A stretch of DNA of 64,000 bases from Streptomyces albidoflavus (GTDB lineage Bacteria; Actinomycetota; Actinomycetes; Streptomycetales; Streptomycetaceae), in contig NZ_JOII01000007.1 of NCBI RefSeq assembly GCF_000719955.1, forward strand, positions 62,001 through 126,000. The letters are read 5' to 3'. Below, piece by piece: positions 33,158 to 42,105 of this stretch; within the stretch, counting starts at the first letter, position 1, and the number at the start of each line of letters is the position of its first letter. The notes under the pieces were generated by a model. That model saw only the letters and a program-made list of their open reading frames with translations, searched no databases and was not told where the DNA came from. Made by a program: the position numbers and the translations under genes.

Positions 33158-33763
33158 ATGTCTCTTGTCGTCTGGCACCCCCGTACCCGTCGTCAGCTTG
33201 TGCTGCTGGACGTGGAGGGTGCCTTGCGCAGGGTCGCGGCGGTGCCGCTCGGGGATCGGCAATTCCTGGTTCCCGAGAAGGAGTTGCAGACGTATCCGGG
33301 TGCTTCCGATCCCCGGGCCGTGGCCGGTTGTGTGGCGCGGCTCGTGACGCCGGAGACGGTGCGGGAAGGGGACCTGATGTCGGTTGCCGGGGAGTACCGG
33401 CGGGTGGTGGAGCGGGGGCACACCCGGGCGGGTGGGCGGCGGCTCCTGCTGGAGGGGTACGGGCCGTGGGTGATGGCGTTCGACCGGGTGGCGTTCCGCG
33501 CGCTCGACTCGCCGCAGCCCTGGAACGCGCCCAGCGCCGACGACTCTCCGCGCATCCCGCCGTACGCACGCTGTGTCACCTGCGAAGGAGCAACCTTGTC
33601 CGCCTGGGTCCGTCATCTGGAGTGGAAGCGCGAGCAGATCCTCGCGCAGCATCGCGAGGGCATGTCCCTCGACCGTCTTTGCGCGGTCTACGAGGTCCCG
33701 CCGGACGTGCTCCGCGCCTGCCTCGCCCGCTGGGAGCCGGAGGTCGCCTCCGAGGCGGGGTGA
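33158..33763 (+). CDS. Two-part hypothetical protein of Scr1 locus 2 with a shared C-terminal domain
   Basis: 201 residues. The first ~140 form an unrecognised domain (VVWHPRTRRQLVLLDVEGAL, LVTPETVREGDL, GYGPWVMAFDRVAFRAL). The last ~50 (LEWKREQILAQHREGMSLDR, LCAVYEVPPDVLRACLARWE) are clearly related to the free-standing 57-residue protein at 52080 in Scr1 locus 3. The pattern of a hydrophobic helix with a short turn before AVYEVP suggests a small helix-turn-helix-like domain. ATG 33158 has only a weak AGG upstream. Function unknown. Confidence 0.75.
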   Translation: MSLVVWHPRTRRQLVLLDVEGALRRVAAVPLGDRQFLVPEKELQTYPGASDPRAVAGCVARLVTPETVREGDLMSVAGEYRRVVERGHTRAGGRRLLLEGYGPWVMAFDRVAFRALDSPQPWNAPSADDSPRIPPYARCVTCEGATLSAWVRHLEWKREQILAQHREGMSLDRLCAVYEVPPDVLRACLARWEPEVASEAG

Positions 33764-33772
33764 GGGACACCG

Positions 33773-33804
33773 GCCGGCCCGGGACACCCTGCGGGCGGGC
33801 CGGC
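33773..33804. terminator. Hairpin between convergent genes
   Basis: GCCGGCCCG (33773-33781) and CGGGCCGGC (33796-33804) pair perfectly. It overlaps the stop codon of the BTAD regulator gene and follows the gene at 33158. Confidence 0.6.
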
Positions 33805-35882
33805 TATCCGCCCGCCGCCTCCCGGGCCTCCGCCAGGTACTCCGCCACCGGGCCGAAGGTCAGCAACCCGCTTGCCGCACCTGCCTGTTGGTCCTCGGCC
33901 GGGCTCAGTACGGCCGCCGCCCGTGCCGCGAGTACGGGGTCACCGGCGAGCGCCGCCGCGCGGGCCAGCAGGCACCACATCGGCTCGGCCATGAGGTCGT
34001 GGGGCGGGCGGGGTGCGGTGCGCAGGGCCTCGCGGGCCTCGTCGGGGCGGGCGTCGCCGAGGAGGAGCAGGGGGCGCACCCAGGGGTCGTACGGGCCCCA
34101 GTCCGCCTCGGTGAATGCTTCGGGCGCGGGTAGTGCGCCTGCCCGTACCACCGGCGCGAGGCGGGTCAGGGCGGGGAGGCCGGTGGCGAAGCCGGGCATT
34201 CCGCAGGTGGGGAGGAGGGCGACGGCCTCGGCGTAGGCGGCCTCGGTGACCTCGGCGGCCTCGGTGGCGGTCAGGTCGGCGGGGGTGGCCAGGGTGGTGC
34301 GCAGGGCGCGGTACCAGGTGGTGAAGACGCGGGCGAGGGGGCGTTCGTAGCGGTCGGCGAGGTGGTCGGCGGCGGTGGCCTGGTGGTCGGCGCCGGGCAG
34401 GTCGCCGAGGCCGGCGAGGGCCTGGACGCGGATCAGGCGGCCCAGCACCTCGGGGCCGAGGAGGCCGTGGGTGCGGGCCAGCCGGACCAGTTCGGCGCCG
34501 GTCGCGTCGCGGCGGGCGGCCTGGCCGCAACGGGCGAAGCTCTGGAGGAAGGTGCCGTTCAGGGCGAAGGCGAGGAGGGAGGCGTCGTGGAGGCGGCGGG
34601 CTGCCGACTCGGCCTCGGCGGCGGCCTGTTGGGCGCGGCGGCGCCAGGGTTCGCGGGCGCCGCCGGGCGGGTCGGCGGCGCGGGGCAGGGCTCCCTCGGC
34701 GAGGGCGTCGCCGCGTGACTCGACGGCGACCGAGGCGAGCAGGCGGGCCCGTACCGTCTCGGGGGCGTCCTCGGGGAGGCGGGCCAGGACGCGTTCGGCG
34801 GCGCGGACCACCGTGCGGGCGGCGTCGGGGTCGTCCACCCGGGTCCAGACGGCCGGCACGTCGTACACGCCGATGACGCGGGCGGCCAGTTCGGCGTCCC
34901 CGGTGCGTTCGGCGGCGGCCACGGCTGCCGCGCGGTGGCGCCGGGCCGCGCCGAGGCCGCCCGCGCCGGTCACGGCCAGCTCCCGCAACAGGCTCGCGGT
35001 GGCCTCCAGGCGGGCCGGGGAGCGGGCCGGGACGCTGCCCTCGTACGCCGCCGCCGCGCTGCTCCACACCTCGTCCCCGGTGGCCGGCGCCGCCTCGTCG
35101 GGGTGGTCGGCCTGGCGCAGCACCTCGCGTTCCAGGCGGGCGAGGCCGGGGCCCGGGTCGGCGCCGAGCTGGTCGGCGAGGACCCGGCGGGCGCGGCGCA
35201 GCACGCCGAGGGCGTCGCCCTGGCGGCCGGAGCGGAGCAGGGCGGTGGCGAGGAGGTGCCAGCCGTCCTCGCGCCAGGGGTGTTCGGCGACGTGGGCGTC
35301 GAGGTCCCAGACGGCCTCGCGCGGTGCGCCGGAGCGGATCAGCGCATCGGCCCGGCGCTCGACGGCGTGCAGGCGCAGTTCCGCGAGCCGGGCGCGTTCG
35401 GCGTGCGCCCATCGCGCGCCGGGGAAGTCGGCGTAGGCGGGGCCGCGCCAGGTGGCGAGGGCGGCGTCGAGGACGGGAGCCGCGTCGGCGGGGGCGAGCC
35501 CGGCGGCGCGTGCGACCTCGGCCTCGAAGTGCCAGGCATCAACGGCGCCGGGGGCGGGACGCAGGACGTACCCGGGCCCCTCGGTCACCAGGAGGCGGGA
35601 GGGCGTACGCGGGCGGCGGCCTGGCTCCAGGGCGCGGCGCACCTCGGCGACGAAGGTGCGTACGGCGCCGGTCGCGCCCGGCGGCGGCTCCTCCCAGAGG
35701 TCCGCGACGAGCCGGTCCACCGGCACCACCCGGCGCCGGGCCACCAGCAGCCGGGCGACGACCTCCCGGTGCCGGGGCCCGCCGAGCCGTACCGGCAGGC
35801 CCGCGCCGTCCCGGCACTCGACGGGGCCGAGCACCCCGAACCCGACCGCCGCCCCGGAGGCAGGGCTCCCTGTCGTCGTCAC
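33804..35882 (-). CDS. AfsR/BTAD-type transcriptional regulator without NB-ARC domain
   Basis: A 692-residue regulator. OmpR-like winged helix at ~residues 15-105 (GVLGPVECRDGAGLPVRLGG, LVADLWEEPPPGATGAVRTF, LLVTEGPGYVL), BTAD domain at ~110-270 (WHFEAEVARAAGLAPADAAP, AELRLHAVERRADALI, PWREDGWHLLATALLRSGRQ), then ~400 residues of TPR-like helices without a Walker A motif. It therefore lacks the ATPase of AfsR. GTG 35882 is a plausible start. It is divergent from the dehalogenase-like gene at 36022, its probable target. No secondary-metabolite cluster is adjacent. Confidence 0.88.
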   Translation of the reverse strand: MTTTGSPASGAAVGFGVLGPVECRDGAGLPVRLGGPRHREVVARLLVARRRVVPVDRLVADLWEEPPPGATGAVRTFVAEVRRALEPGRRPRTPSRLLVTEGPGYVLRPAPGAVDAWHFEAEVARAAGLAPADAAPVLDAALATWRGPAYADFPGARWAHAERARLAELRLHAVERRADALIRSGAPREAVWDLDAHVAEHPWREDGWHLLATALLRSGRQGDALGVLRRARRVLADQLGADPGPGLARLEREVLRQADHPDEAAPATGDEVWSSAAAAYEGSVPARSPARLEATASLLRELAVTGAGGLGAARRHRAAAVAAAERTGDAELAARVIGVYDVPAVWTRVDDPDAARTVVRAAERVLARLPEDAPETVRARLLASVAVESRGDALAEGALPRAADPPGGAREPWRRRAQQAAAEAESAARRLHDASLLAFALNGTFLQSFARCGQAARRDATGAELVRLARTHGLLGPEVLGRLIRVQALAGLGDLPGADHQATAADHLADRYERPLARVFTTWYRALRTTLATPADLTATEAAEVTEAAYAEAVALLPTCGMPGFATGLPALTRLAPVVRAGALPAPEAFTEADWGPYDPWVRPLLLLGDARPDEAREALRTAPRPPHDLMAEPMWCLLARAAALAGDPVLAARAAAVLSPAEDQQAGAASGLLTFGPVAEYLAEAREAAGG

Positions 35883-36021
35883 CCTCGCCCTGCCCTCACG
35901 CTCGTACTCATCCAGCGCTGATCCGGCGCCCTGAGGCTGGAGGCGTACCGAGGCGGGGCCCCGTTCCCGCCAGCCGCACCAGCCCGTGGCCACCCTGCCA
36001 CGAGAGACGGACAGACCCGCC

Positions 36022-36945
36022 ATGACTCCCCCGCCCCCGTCCTCCGGCCCCGCGCCCCGCCCCGACCTCACCGACCTCCCCGGCTTCACCTCGCAGCGCG
36101 TCGCGGTGGACGACGGGGTGTGGCTGGATGTGGCCGTCGCCGGCAGCGGCACCCCGGTGGTGCTGCTGCACGGCTTTCCGCAGACCCGCCTCATGTGGCG
36201 GCACGTCGCGGCCGACCTCGCCGCCACCGGCCACACGGTGATCTGCCCGGACCTGCGCGGCTACGGCGCCAGCGACAAGCCGGACGAGACCGGCCCGGAG
36301 GTGTACGCCAAGCGCACCATGGCCCGCGACATCGTCCGCCTCGCCGCCGCGCTCGGCCACGACCGCTTCGCCCTCGCCGGGCACGACCGGGGCGCGCTGG
36401 TCGCCTTCCGGGCCGCCCTCGACCACCCCGAGGCGGTCACCCGGGTCGCCCTGCTCGACATCCTCCCGACCCTCGACATGTGGGACTCCCTGCACGGCAC
36501 CTCGGCCGCCGTCGGCTTCCACCTCTACCTGCTGGCCCAGCCGCCCGGCCTGCCCGAACAGCTCCTCGCCGGCAGCCCCGAAGCCTTTTTCGGCCACTTC
36601 CTCGACATCTGGACCCAGGACCGGGCCGCCCTCCCGCCGGAGATCCGCGCCGCCTACCTCTCCGCCTCGGCCGCCGCCATCCCCTCGATCACCGCCGACT
36701 ACCGCGCCACCGCCGGAATCGACGTCACCCACGACACCGCCGACCGCGACGCGGGACGCACCCTCGGCACGCCCGTCACCGTCCTCCAGCAGGACTGGGG
36801 CGCCGCCCTCGGCTACGACGCGGAGGCCCTGTGGCGGGCCTGGGCCCCCGACCTGCGCCACCGGACGGTGACGTGCGGGCACTTCATGGCGGAGGAGGAG
36901 CCGGGGATGGTGGCGGAGGAGATCCGGGGGTTGCTGGCCCGGTGA
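36022..36945 (+). CDS. Haloacetate dehalogenase-like alpha/beta hydrolase
   Basis: A 307-residue hydrolase with VVLLHGFPQTRLMWR (oxyanion region), LRGYGASDKP, nucleophile elbow AGHDRGALVAFRAALDHP with Asp at the nucleophile position, LLDILPTLDMW, and CGHFMAEEEP with the catalytic His. This Asp-x-Arg-Gly pattern is that of fluoroacetate dehalogenases, and the YRATAGIDVTHD block also matches them. Activity on haloacids or epoxides is inferred. ATG 36022 was chosen; an in-frame GTG at 35986 exists. Divergent from the BTAD regulator with a 139-bp gap. Confidence 0.85.
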   Translation: MTPPPPSSGPAPRPDLTDLPGFTSQRVAVDDGVWLDVAVAGSGTPVVLLHGFPQTRLMWRHVAADLAATGHTVICPDLRGYGASDKPDETGPEVYAKRTMARDIVRLAAALGHDRFALAGHDRGALVAFRAALDHPEAVTRVALLDILPTLDMWDSLHGTSAAVGFHLYLLAQPPGLPEQLLAGSPEAFFGHFLDIWTQDRAALPPEIRAAYLSASAAAIPSITADYRATAGIDVTHDTADRDAGRTLGTPVTVLQQDWGAALGYDAEALWRAWAPDLRHRTVTCGHFMAEEEPGMVAEEIRGLLAR

Positions 36946-37106
36946 GGCGGGGCCCGGAGGGACGCGCGTGGCGGGACATCCGGTGGCGGCGCCCGCGCCC
37001 CGCCCGTTCGGGTGAACCGGACCCCGCACACCTCCGGGGCGCCGGGCTCCCCCGCTAGACAGGCGGGACGCGTCACCCCGTACCTCACCGCCCTCCGGGA
37101 GAGCCC

Positions 37107-37652
37107 GTGCCGAACGACCCCCAGCGCCAGAACCCCCAGCCGGGACGGGACCTCCAGCAGGCCCAGCCCGTCCTCCCGGGTCAGCGACGGGAACCACAGG
37201 CGCCGCAGCACTCGCAGCGGCAGCCGCAGCGGTACGCCGAGGCCAGGGCCCACCGGGTCATGGACCGCGCGGCCGACGCCGTCTGGCGCGAGGTCCGCGA
37301 CTTCCCCGCCCTCGCCGCCTGGCACCCCGGGATCGCCTCCAGCACCGCCCACCCCGGCAACCCGCGCGTCCGCGACCTGGTCACCACGGACGGCATCCGG
37401 CTCACCGAGGCCCTCCACTCCGTCGACGACACCCTCATGACCCTGGAGTACGGCTTCGTCGCCCATCCCTTCCCGCTCACCGACTACCGCGCCCGCATGG
37501 AGGTCCGCCCCGAGGGCGACTCCCGCTGCTCGGTCACCTGGACGGCCACCTTCCGGCCGGCCGAGGGGGACGGGGCGGCGCTGGCGGCGCAGTTCGAGGC
37601 GGGGGTGTTCGCGGTGGGGCTGGAGGCGCTGGGGGCGCGGGGGCGGGGTTAG
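37107..37652 (+). CDS. SRPBCC (polyketide cyclase-like) family protein
   Basis: 181 residues: a Gln/Pro-rich disordered N-terminus (~45 residues) and an SRPBCC fold (ADAVWREVRDFPALAAWHPG, LTEALHSVDDTLMTLEYGFV, YRARMEVRPEGDSRCSVTWT). Such proteins bind hydrophobic ligands or catalyse cyclisations; the function here is unknown. GTG 37107 follows GGGAGAG. The disordered head is unusual for the family, and a start closer to residue 43 cannot be excluded. Confidence 0.75.
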   Translation: MPNDPQRQNPQPGRDLQQAQPVLPGQRREPQAPQHSQRQPQRYAEARAHRVMDRAADAVWREVRDFPALAAWHPGIASSTAHPGNPRVRDLVTTDGIRLTEALHSVDDTLMTLEYGFVAHPFPLTDYRARMEVRPEGDSRCSVTWTATFRPAEGDGAALAAQFEAGVFAVGLEALGARGRG

Positions 37653-37775
37653 GCCGCCACGGCGAGCGCCGCCCCCTCTGCGGATGCAGCACACGCCGGA
37701 CCGCGTCAAGGTGGGACGACGACCAGGGCGCGCCGCGCGGGGCAGCGGGCCGACCTCGACGAGGCGGGTACGCGA

Positions 37776-39104
37776 GTGGAGAGCGGGCAGGACCGGGAGG
37801 CGGGCGGCTGGCGGATGCTGGCGGGCCTGCTCGCGGACAGCCATCTGCTGGCGCTGGAGCTGTTGCCGGCCAAGGCTTCCGAGCACGCGGCGCAGGTCGG
37901 GTTCACCCAGGTGCTGATCTACCTCGCCGACCTCCAGCGCGAAGTGCTCCGCCCGCTCACCGGCGGCCGTGACGGCGACGCCGCGTACGAGGCGGAACTG
38001 CCGGTCGACGGCAGCGTGGCGGGCCGCGCCTACCAGTACGGGACGATCACCGCCGGCGCCCCCACCGGCTCCGGGGAGCACCACTGGTGGGTCCCGCTGC
38101 TGGACGGCACCGAACGCCTCGGCGTCCTGCGGATCACCACGGCGGACGAGGGCGAGGGCGACGACGAGCACGAGGGCGGCCAGCAGGGACACGAGCACGA
38201 GCAAACCGAGCAGTACATGAACCTGCTGGCCTCGGTGATCGCCCTGATCATCGAGAGCAAACAGGGGATCAGCGACGCGCACGCCCGCCTGACACGCGTC
38301 CGGCCGATGAACATCGCCGCCGAGATGCAGTGGGCCCAGATGGCCCCGCGCACCTACGCCGACGGCCGCGTGGTGATCTCGGCGGCGATGGAGCCCGCGT
38401 ACACGATCAGCAGTGACGCCTACGACTACGCCACCGCCGCCAGGAACGCGCACACCGTGCACCTGGCCATCTTCGACGCGATGGGGCACGACACCGCCGC
38501 CGGGCTGACCGCCCACCTGGCCATCGGGGCGAGCCGCAACGCGCGGCGGCAGGGGGCGGGGCCGGTCGAGACCGCGGCACGGATCGAGGAGGTCCTGGTC
38601 GAGCAGTTCGGGCACGGCCGGTACGTCACCGGGCTGCTGGCCGAACTCAACACCCGTACCGGCGTGTTGACCTGGGCCAACCGTGGCCACCACACCCCGG
38701 TGATCATCCGGGGCAGCCGCTGGAGCACCCACCTGGCGTGCCCGCCGGGGCCGCCGATGGGGACGGACCTCGCGCTGCCCGTCACCCTCTGCCAGGACCA
38801 GCTGGAGCCCGGCGACCGGATCGTCCTCTACACCGACGGCGTCACCGAGGCACGCGGCGCCGACGACCAGGAGTTCGGCCTCACCCGCTTCACCGACTTC
38901 CTCGTCCGCCACCACGCGGACGGCCTCCCCGTGCCGGAGACCCTGCGCCGCCTGGTCCGCGCCCTCCTGGACCACCACGACGGCCGCCTCCAGGACGACG
39001 CCACCGTCCTGATCTGCGAATGGCTCGGCCCGGAACCGGACCCCAGCGCACGAGCGGCCGCCCTGGTGGGCCTGCCGTACGAACCGGGCCCGGCCCCGCG
39101 ATGA
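37776..39104 (+). CDS. GAF-like plus PP2C (SpoIIE-type) serine phosphatase
   Basis: 442 residues. The N-terminal ~190 residues look like a GAF-type sensor (SVAGRAYQYGTITAG, LLDGTERLGVLRITT) with an acidic, His/Gln-rich insertion. The C-terminal PP2C domain has SSDAYDYA, LAIFDAMGHDTAAG, LTWANRGHHTPVIIRG, YTDGVTEAR and DDATVL, including the metal-binding aspartates. These phosphatases dephosphorylate anti-sigma-factor antagonists in partner-switching systems. No anti-sigma kinase is next to it. GTG 37776 has a modest ribosome-binding site. Confidence 0.85.
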   Translation: MESGQDREAGGWRMLAGLLADSHLLALELLPAKASEHAAQVGFTQVLIYLADLQREVLRPLTGGRDGDAAYEAELPVDGSVAGRAYQYGTITAGAPTGSGEHHWWVPLLDGTERLGVLRITTADEGEGDDEHEGGQQGHEHEQTEQYMNLLASVIALIIESKQGISDAHARLTRVRPMNIAAEMQWAQMAPRTYADGRVVISAAMEPAYTISSDAYDYATAARNAHTVHLAIFDAMGHDTAAGLTAHLAIGASRNARRQGAGPVETAARIEEVLVEQFGHGRYVTGLLAELNTRTGVLTWANRGHHTPVIIRGSRWSTHLACPPGPPMGTDLALPVTLCQDQLEPGDRIVLYTDGVTEARGADDQEFGLTRFTDFLVRHHADGLPVPETLRRLVRALLDHHDGRLQDDATVLICEWLGPEPDPSARAAALVGLPYEPGPAPR

Positions 39105-39106
39105 CA

Positions 39107-39139
39107 GTGCCGGTGCCGGTGCCGGTGCCGGTGCCGGTG
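39107..39139. repeat. Hexanucleotide tandem repeat (GTGCCG)5
   Basis: Five exact copies plus GTG start 3 nt after the phosphatase stop codon, in the 66-bp convergent gap. Slippage-prone microsatellite. Confidence 0.85.
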
Positions 39140-39170
39140 GCCCGGTCGGGCCGACGGCGTGCCCGGGGTG

Positions 39171-40043
39171 TCAGCGCCCCCGGCCGCCCTCGGCCTCCCG
39201 CAGGAACTCCTCCACCGCCTCCACGAACTCCCCCGGCCGCTCCATCGGCGCGAAGTGCCCGGCGTCCGGGAGGGTGACGGTGCGGCCCCAGGGGGCGGAA
39301 TCGGCCACGTGGCGGGCGTGGGCGGCCAGTTCGGGAGCGTCGAGGGCGCCGTTGACCGCGAGGACGGGCACGGTGAGGCCGGCGGCGCGGGCGGCCAGGC
39401 CGGGCACGGGGAGGTGGTGGTCGGGCTCGTCCGGGGTGTGCTTGGCGAGCGTGCGCAGGCCGGCGGTGCGGATGCGGTCCAGCAAGTCGGTGGGTACGTC
39501 GCCGGGTTGGCGCTGGGGGCCGACGGCGCCGTGGGCGAAGTGTTCGGCCCAGCCGGGCAGGTCCCCGGCGGCGAGGGACGCCTGCTGCCGGGCGGCGTTC
39601 TCCACCGCCCACGGGGTGCGCAGCTCGGTGTTCTGGCCGGTTCCGCCGCCGCTGAGGACGAGGGCGCGGACCAGGTCCGGGTGTTCCAGGGCGGTGGCGA
39701 CGGCCAGGTCGGCGCCCATGGAGCAGCCGATCAGGACGGCGGGGCCGGTGCCGAGGTGGTGGAGGAGGGCGGCGAGGTCGTCGCACTGGCGGAAGGGGCG
39801 CGAGGCGTTGGCGGAGGCGCCGTGGCCGCGTGCGTCCGGGGCGATGACGCGGTGGCGCGCGGCGAGCGGCGGCACGACCTCGCTCCACAGGGTGTGGTCG
39901 GTCCAGCCCGGGTGGAGGAGGACGAGGGCGGGGGCGGCGGGGTCGGTGCCGGTCGGCGGGGGCCCGGTGTCGAGGTGAGCGAGGTCGCCGTCGCCGGAGG
40001 GGAAGAGCGCGGGGGAGCCGTCGTACGGCGTGGGTCGCGTCAT
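39171..40043 (-). CDS. Alpha/beta hydrolase under MarR control
   Basis: A 290-residue hydrolase: LVLLHPGWTDHTLWSEV, DARGHGASANA, nucleophile elbow IGCSMGADLAVATAL (Ser at about residue 107), acid in VNGALDAPEL, and catalytic His in PDAGHFAPMERP. ATG 40043 lies within the first of two MarR operator sites, so bound repressor would block transcription start. No Shine-Dalgarno sequence is visible, so the mRNA may be leaderless. Divergent from the MarR gene at 40165. Substrate unknown. Confidence 0.87.
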   Translation of the reverse strand: MTRPTPYDGSPALFPSGDGDLAHLDTGPPPTGTDPAAPALVLLHPGWTDHTLWSEVVPPLAARHRVIAPDARGHGASANASRPFRQCDDLAALLHHLGTGPAVLIGCSMGADLAVATALEHPDLVRALVLSGGGTGQNTELRTPWAVENAARQQASLAAGDLPGWAEHFAHGAVGPQRQPGDVPTDLLDRIRTAGLRTLAKHTPDEPDHHLPVPGLAARAAGLTVPVLAVNGALDAPELAAHARHVADSAPWGRTVTLPDAGHFAPMERPGEFVEAVEEFLREAEGGRGR

Positions 40044-40090
40044 GACAACCAAGGTGTCATGATGGGGTGATTTTGACAACTGGGTTGTCA
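40043..40090. promoter_or_regulatory. Two MarR operators
   Basis: TGACAACCAAGGTGTCA (40043-40059) and TGACAACTGGGTTGTCA (40074-40090) are 17-bp inverted repeats 31 bp apart, three helical turns. The second has perfect 7-bp arms. They fill the divergent region between the hydrolase and the MarR gene. Confidence 0.8.
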
Positions 40091-40164
40091 TGATGGGAGG
40101 GGAGGGGGGCGGCGGAGCACCCGTGGAATGCCTGTGGACGGGCCGCCGGTGCCACCATGGCCGG

Positions 40165-40665
40165 GTGACCGACACCCCCCGCCCCGCACCCGCCGACCCC
40201 CTGCCGCCCGAGCGGCTCGCCGACCGCCTCATGGAGGTGTTCGCGCTGGTCGGGCCGTTGTACCGGCGGGTGCAGCGCAAGATCGAGCAGGACAACGCCG
40301 CCCGGGGCGTCACGGCCGGCGTCCGCGCCGTCCTGGACCTGCTGCACACCCACGGCGACCTGACCGTGCCGCAACTGGGCCGGCTCCAGTCCGTCAGCCG
40401 CCAGTTCGTCCAGCGCATGACCAACGAGGCCGCCGCCCGCGACTGGGTCACCACCACCCCGAACCCGGCCCACCAGCGCTCCCCCCTGATCCGCCTCACC
40501 CCCGCCGGCCGCGCCACCATCGAGGCCATCACCACCCGCGAGAAGGCCATGCTGGCGGAGCTTCCCGGCGGTCTCACCGACGCCGAGATCGACGCCTGCC
40601 TCCGGGTGCTGGGGCGGCTGGTGGACGGGTTCGCCGAGACCGAGCAGGGCCCGGGCGGCCCCTGA
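40165..40665 (+). CDS. MarR-family transcriptional regulator
   Basis: A 166-residue repressor: winged helix GVRAVLDLLHTHGDLTVPQL, GRLQSVSRQFVQRMTNEAAA, with the wing and LIRLTPAGRATIE after it, between dimerisation helices. GTG 40165 gives the standard N-terminus. It probably represses the divergent hydrolase and itself through the two 17-bp sites. Ligand unknown. Confidence 0.88.
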   Translation: MTDTPRPAPADPLPPERLADRLMEVFALVGPLYRRVQRKIEQDNAARGVTAGVRAVLDLLHTHGDLTVPQLGRLQSVSRQFVQRMTNEAAARDWVTTTPNPAHQRSPLIRLTPAGRATIEAITTREKAMLAELPGGLTDAEIDACLRVLGRLVDGFAETEQGPGGP

Positions 40666-40680
40666 GCCCCCGGGCACGCC

Positions 40681-41943
40681 TCACCCGGTCTTCCGCCGCC
40701 GCAACAGCTCGCCGGCCCGGCGCCGGACCCGGCGCCGCCCCTTCTCGATCCGGCGCTGGACGCGGGCCAGCCGGGGGTACCGCTCGCGCTGGCGGCGGGC
40801 GGAGCGGTCGAGTTCCTCGGCGAGGCGCATCGAGCGCTTCTCGACGTCGAGTTCGTCGAGGACGCGGTCGATGTCGGTGAGCAGGGCGCCGTGCAGCTGC
40901 CACTGGCGGGGATGTTCCTGGACGTGTTCGAGGAGCAGGGTGGCGACGTGCTCGCGGCTGGTGCGGGCCGCCGACAACTCGGTGAGCAGGAAGGTCTCGG
41001 CCTCGTCGGCGTCCTTGCTGACCTGGGCGGTGATGAGGACGGCGAAGCTGTCGATGGCCCCGGCCATGTTGATGAAGACGTCCTGGAGGGCGGTGGCCGT
41101 CTCCTCGGGGAAGAGGGGTTCGTCGGTGCGTTCACGGGCCAGGTCGGTGAGGGTGCGGGCGGTGACCCGCAGCACCACGGCGATGATCTCCAGGGTGTCC
41201 AGGCCGGTGCGGAGGACGACGCGGGAGAGCAGGCCCTCGCGGACGCGCGGGTTGAAGCGGAGGCTGTCCACCGCGCGGTCGAGCGACTCGTCGACCTCGG
41301 CGATGTCGTGGTTCAGGTCGCGCGCCTCGTGGAGCCGGGCGGCGGCGCGCTCGACCGGGGTGTGGCCGGCCACCTCGTCGCCGATGTCGGTGAGCAGGTC
41401 CTTCATCCGCGAGGCCAGGTCCTCGATGGACTCGCTCGCCGAGGAGACCCAGACCGGCGGCACGAAGACGAAGTTGAAGAGCAGGCCGACGCCGGCACCG
41501 ACCAGCGTCTCAAGGACCCGGGAGAGGGCCAGGTCGGTGGCGTGCGAGACGCCGAGGACGAGCATGGCGGAGATCGCCACCTCGCGGACGAACTCCTCGA
41601 CCCGTACGAGGTGGCCCAGCGCCAGGGCCGTGATGATGAGGATGCCGAGGCTCCACCAGTTCAGCCCCACCAGCGAGCTGAACCCGACCGCGATCAGCAC
41701 GCCCGCCACCACCGCGATGATCCGGCGGAATCCGCTGGTGAGGGTGGCGAAGAGGGTGACCTGGACGATGAGCAGCGCGGTCAGCGGCGCGAGCAGCGGC
41801 GGCGGCTTGTTGCCCAGCAGCCAGACCGCCGCCGCGTAGGCGAAGGTCGCGGCGGCGGCGGACCGGACCGTCTGCATGACGGTCGGGTCGTTGCGCCACC
41901 GGTTGAGTGCCGCCACGGGTCGGAAGTCGGAGAGAGGCCGCAT
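40681..41943 (-). CDS. FUSC/aromatic-acid-exporter-like membrane protein
   Basis: 420 residues. The N-terminal ~170 residues form about six membrane helices (AAATFAYAAAVWLLG; LLAPLTALLIVQVTLFATL; IIAVVAGVLIAVGFSSLVG; LGILIITALALGHL; LVGAGVGLLFNFVFVP), the FUSC/ArAE pattern. The rest is a cytoplasmic helical domain ending in a strongly basic tail. Proteins of this kind are proposed efflux components for aromatic acids; substrate and direction are unknown. ATG 41943 follows AAGG. Ends 15 nt from the convergent MarR gene. Confidence 0.82.
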   Translation of the reverse strand: MRPLSDFRPVAALNRWRNDPTVMQTVRSAAAATFAYAAAVWLLGNKPPPLLAPLTALLIVQVTLFATLTSGFRRIIAVVAGVLIAVGFSSLVGLNWWSLGILIITALALGHLVRVEEFVREVAISAMLVLGVSHATDLALSRVLETLVGAGVGLLFNFVFVPPVWVSSASESIEDLASRMKDLLTDIGDEVAGHTPVERAAARLHEARDLNHDIAEVDESLDRAVDSLRFNPRVREGLLSRVVLRTGLDTLEIIAVVLRVTARTLTDLARERTDEPLFPEETATALQDVFINMAGAIDSFAVLITAQVSKDADEAETFLLTELSAARTSREHVATLLLEHVQEHPRQWQLHGALLTDIDRVLDELDVEKRSMRLAEELDRSARRQRERYPRLARVQRRIEKGRRRVRRRAGELLRRRKTG

Positions 41944-42105
41944 CCCGTACGCCTTCCCGCCCGGGGCCCCCGAGGTCTTCGGCCGCTCGGGTGGCGCGGG
42001 AGGCGGCCAGGTGGGGCCGGGGCGCGGACGGGGTAGTCACTCCGGCGGCCGGTACCCGGCACGCGGTGCGGGCGCCCCGCCGGTACCCGTTCCTAGGCTG
42101 GCCCC

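Noticed and set aside
33804..36945. Secondary-metabolite gene cluster around the BTAD regulator
   Set aside because: No synthase, NRPS, terpene or RiPP gene is nearby; the neighbours are a hydrolase, an SRPBCC protein and a phosphatase.
39107..39139. CRISPR-like array
   Set aside because: The unit is only 6 bp with no spacers. The same applies to the repeats at 9120, 28638 and 63227.
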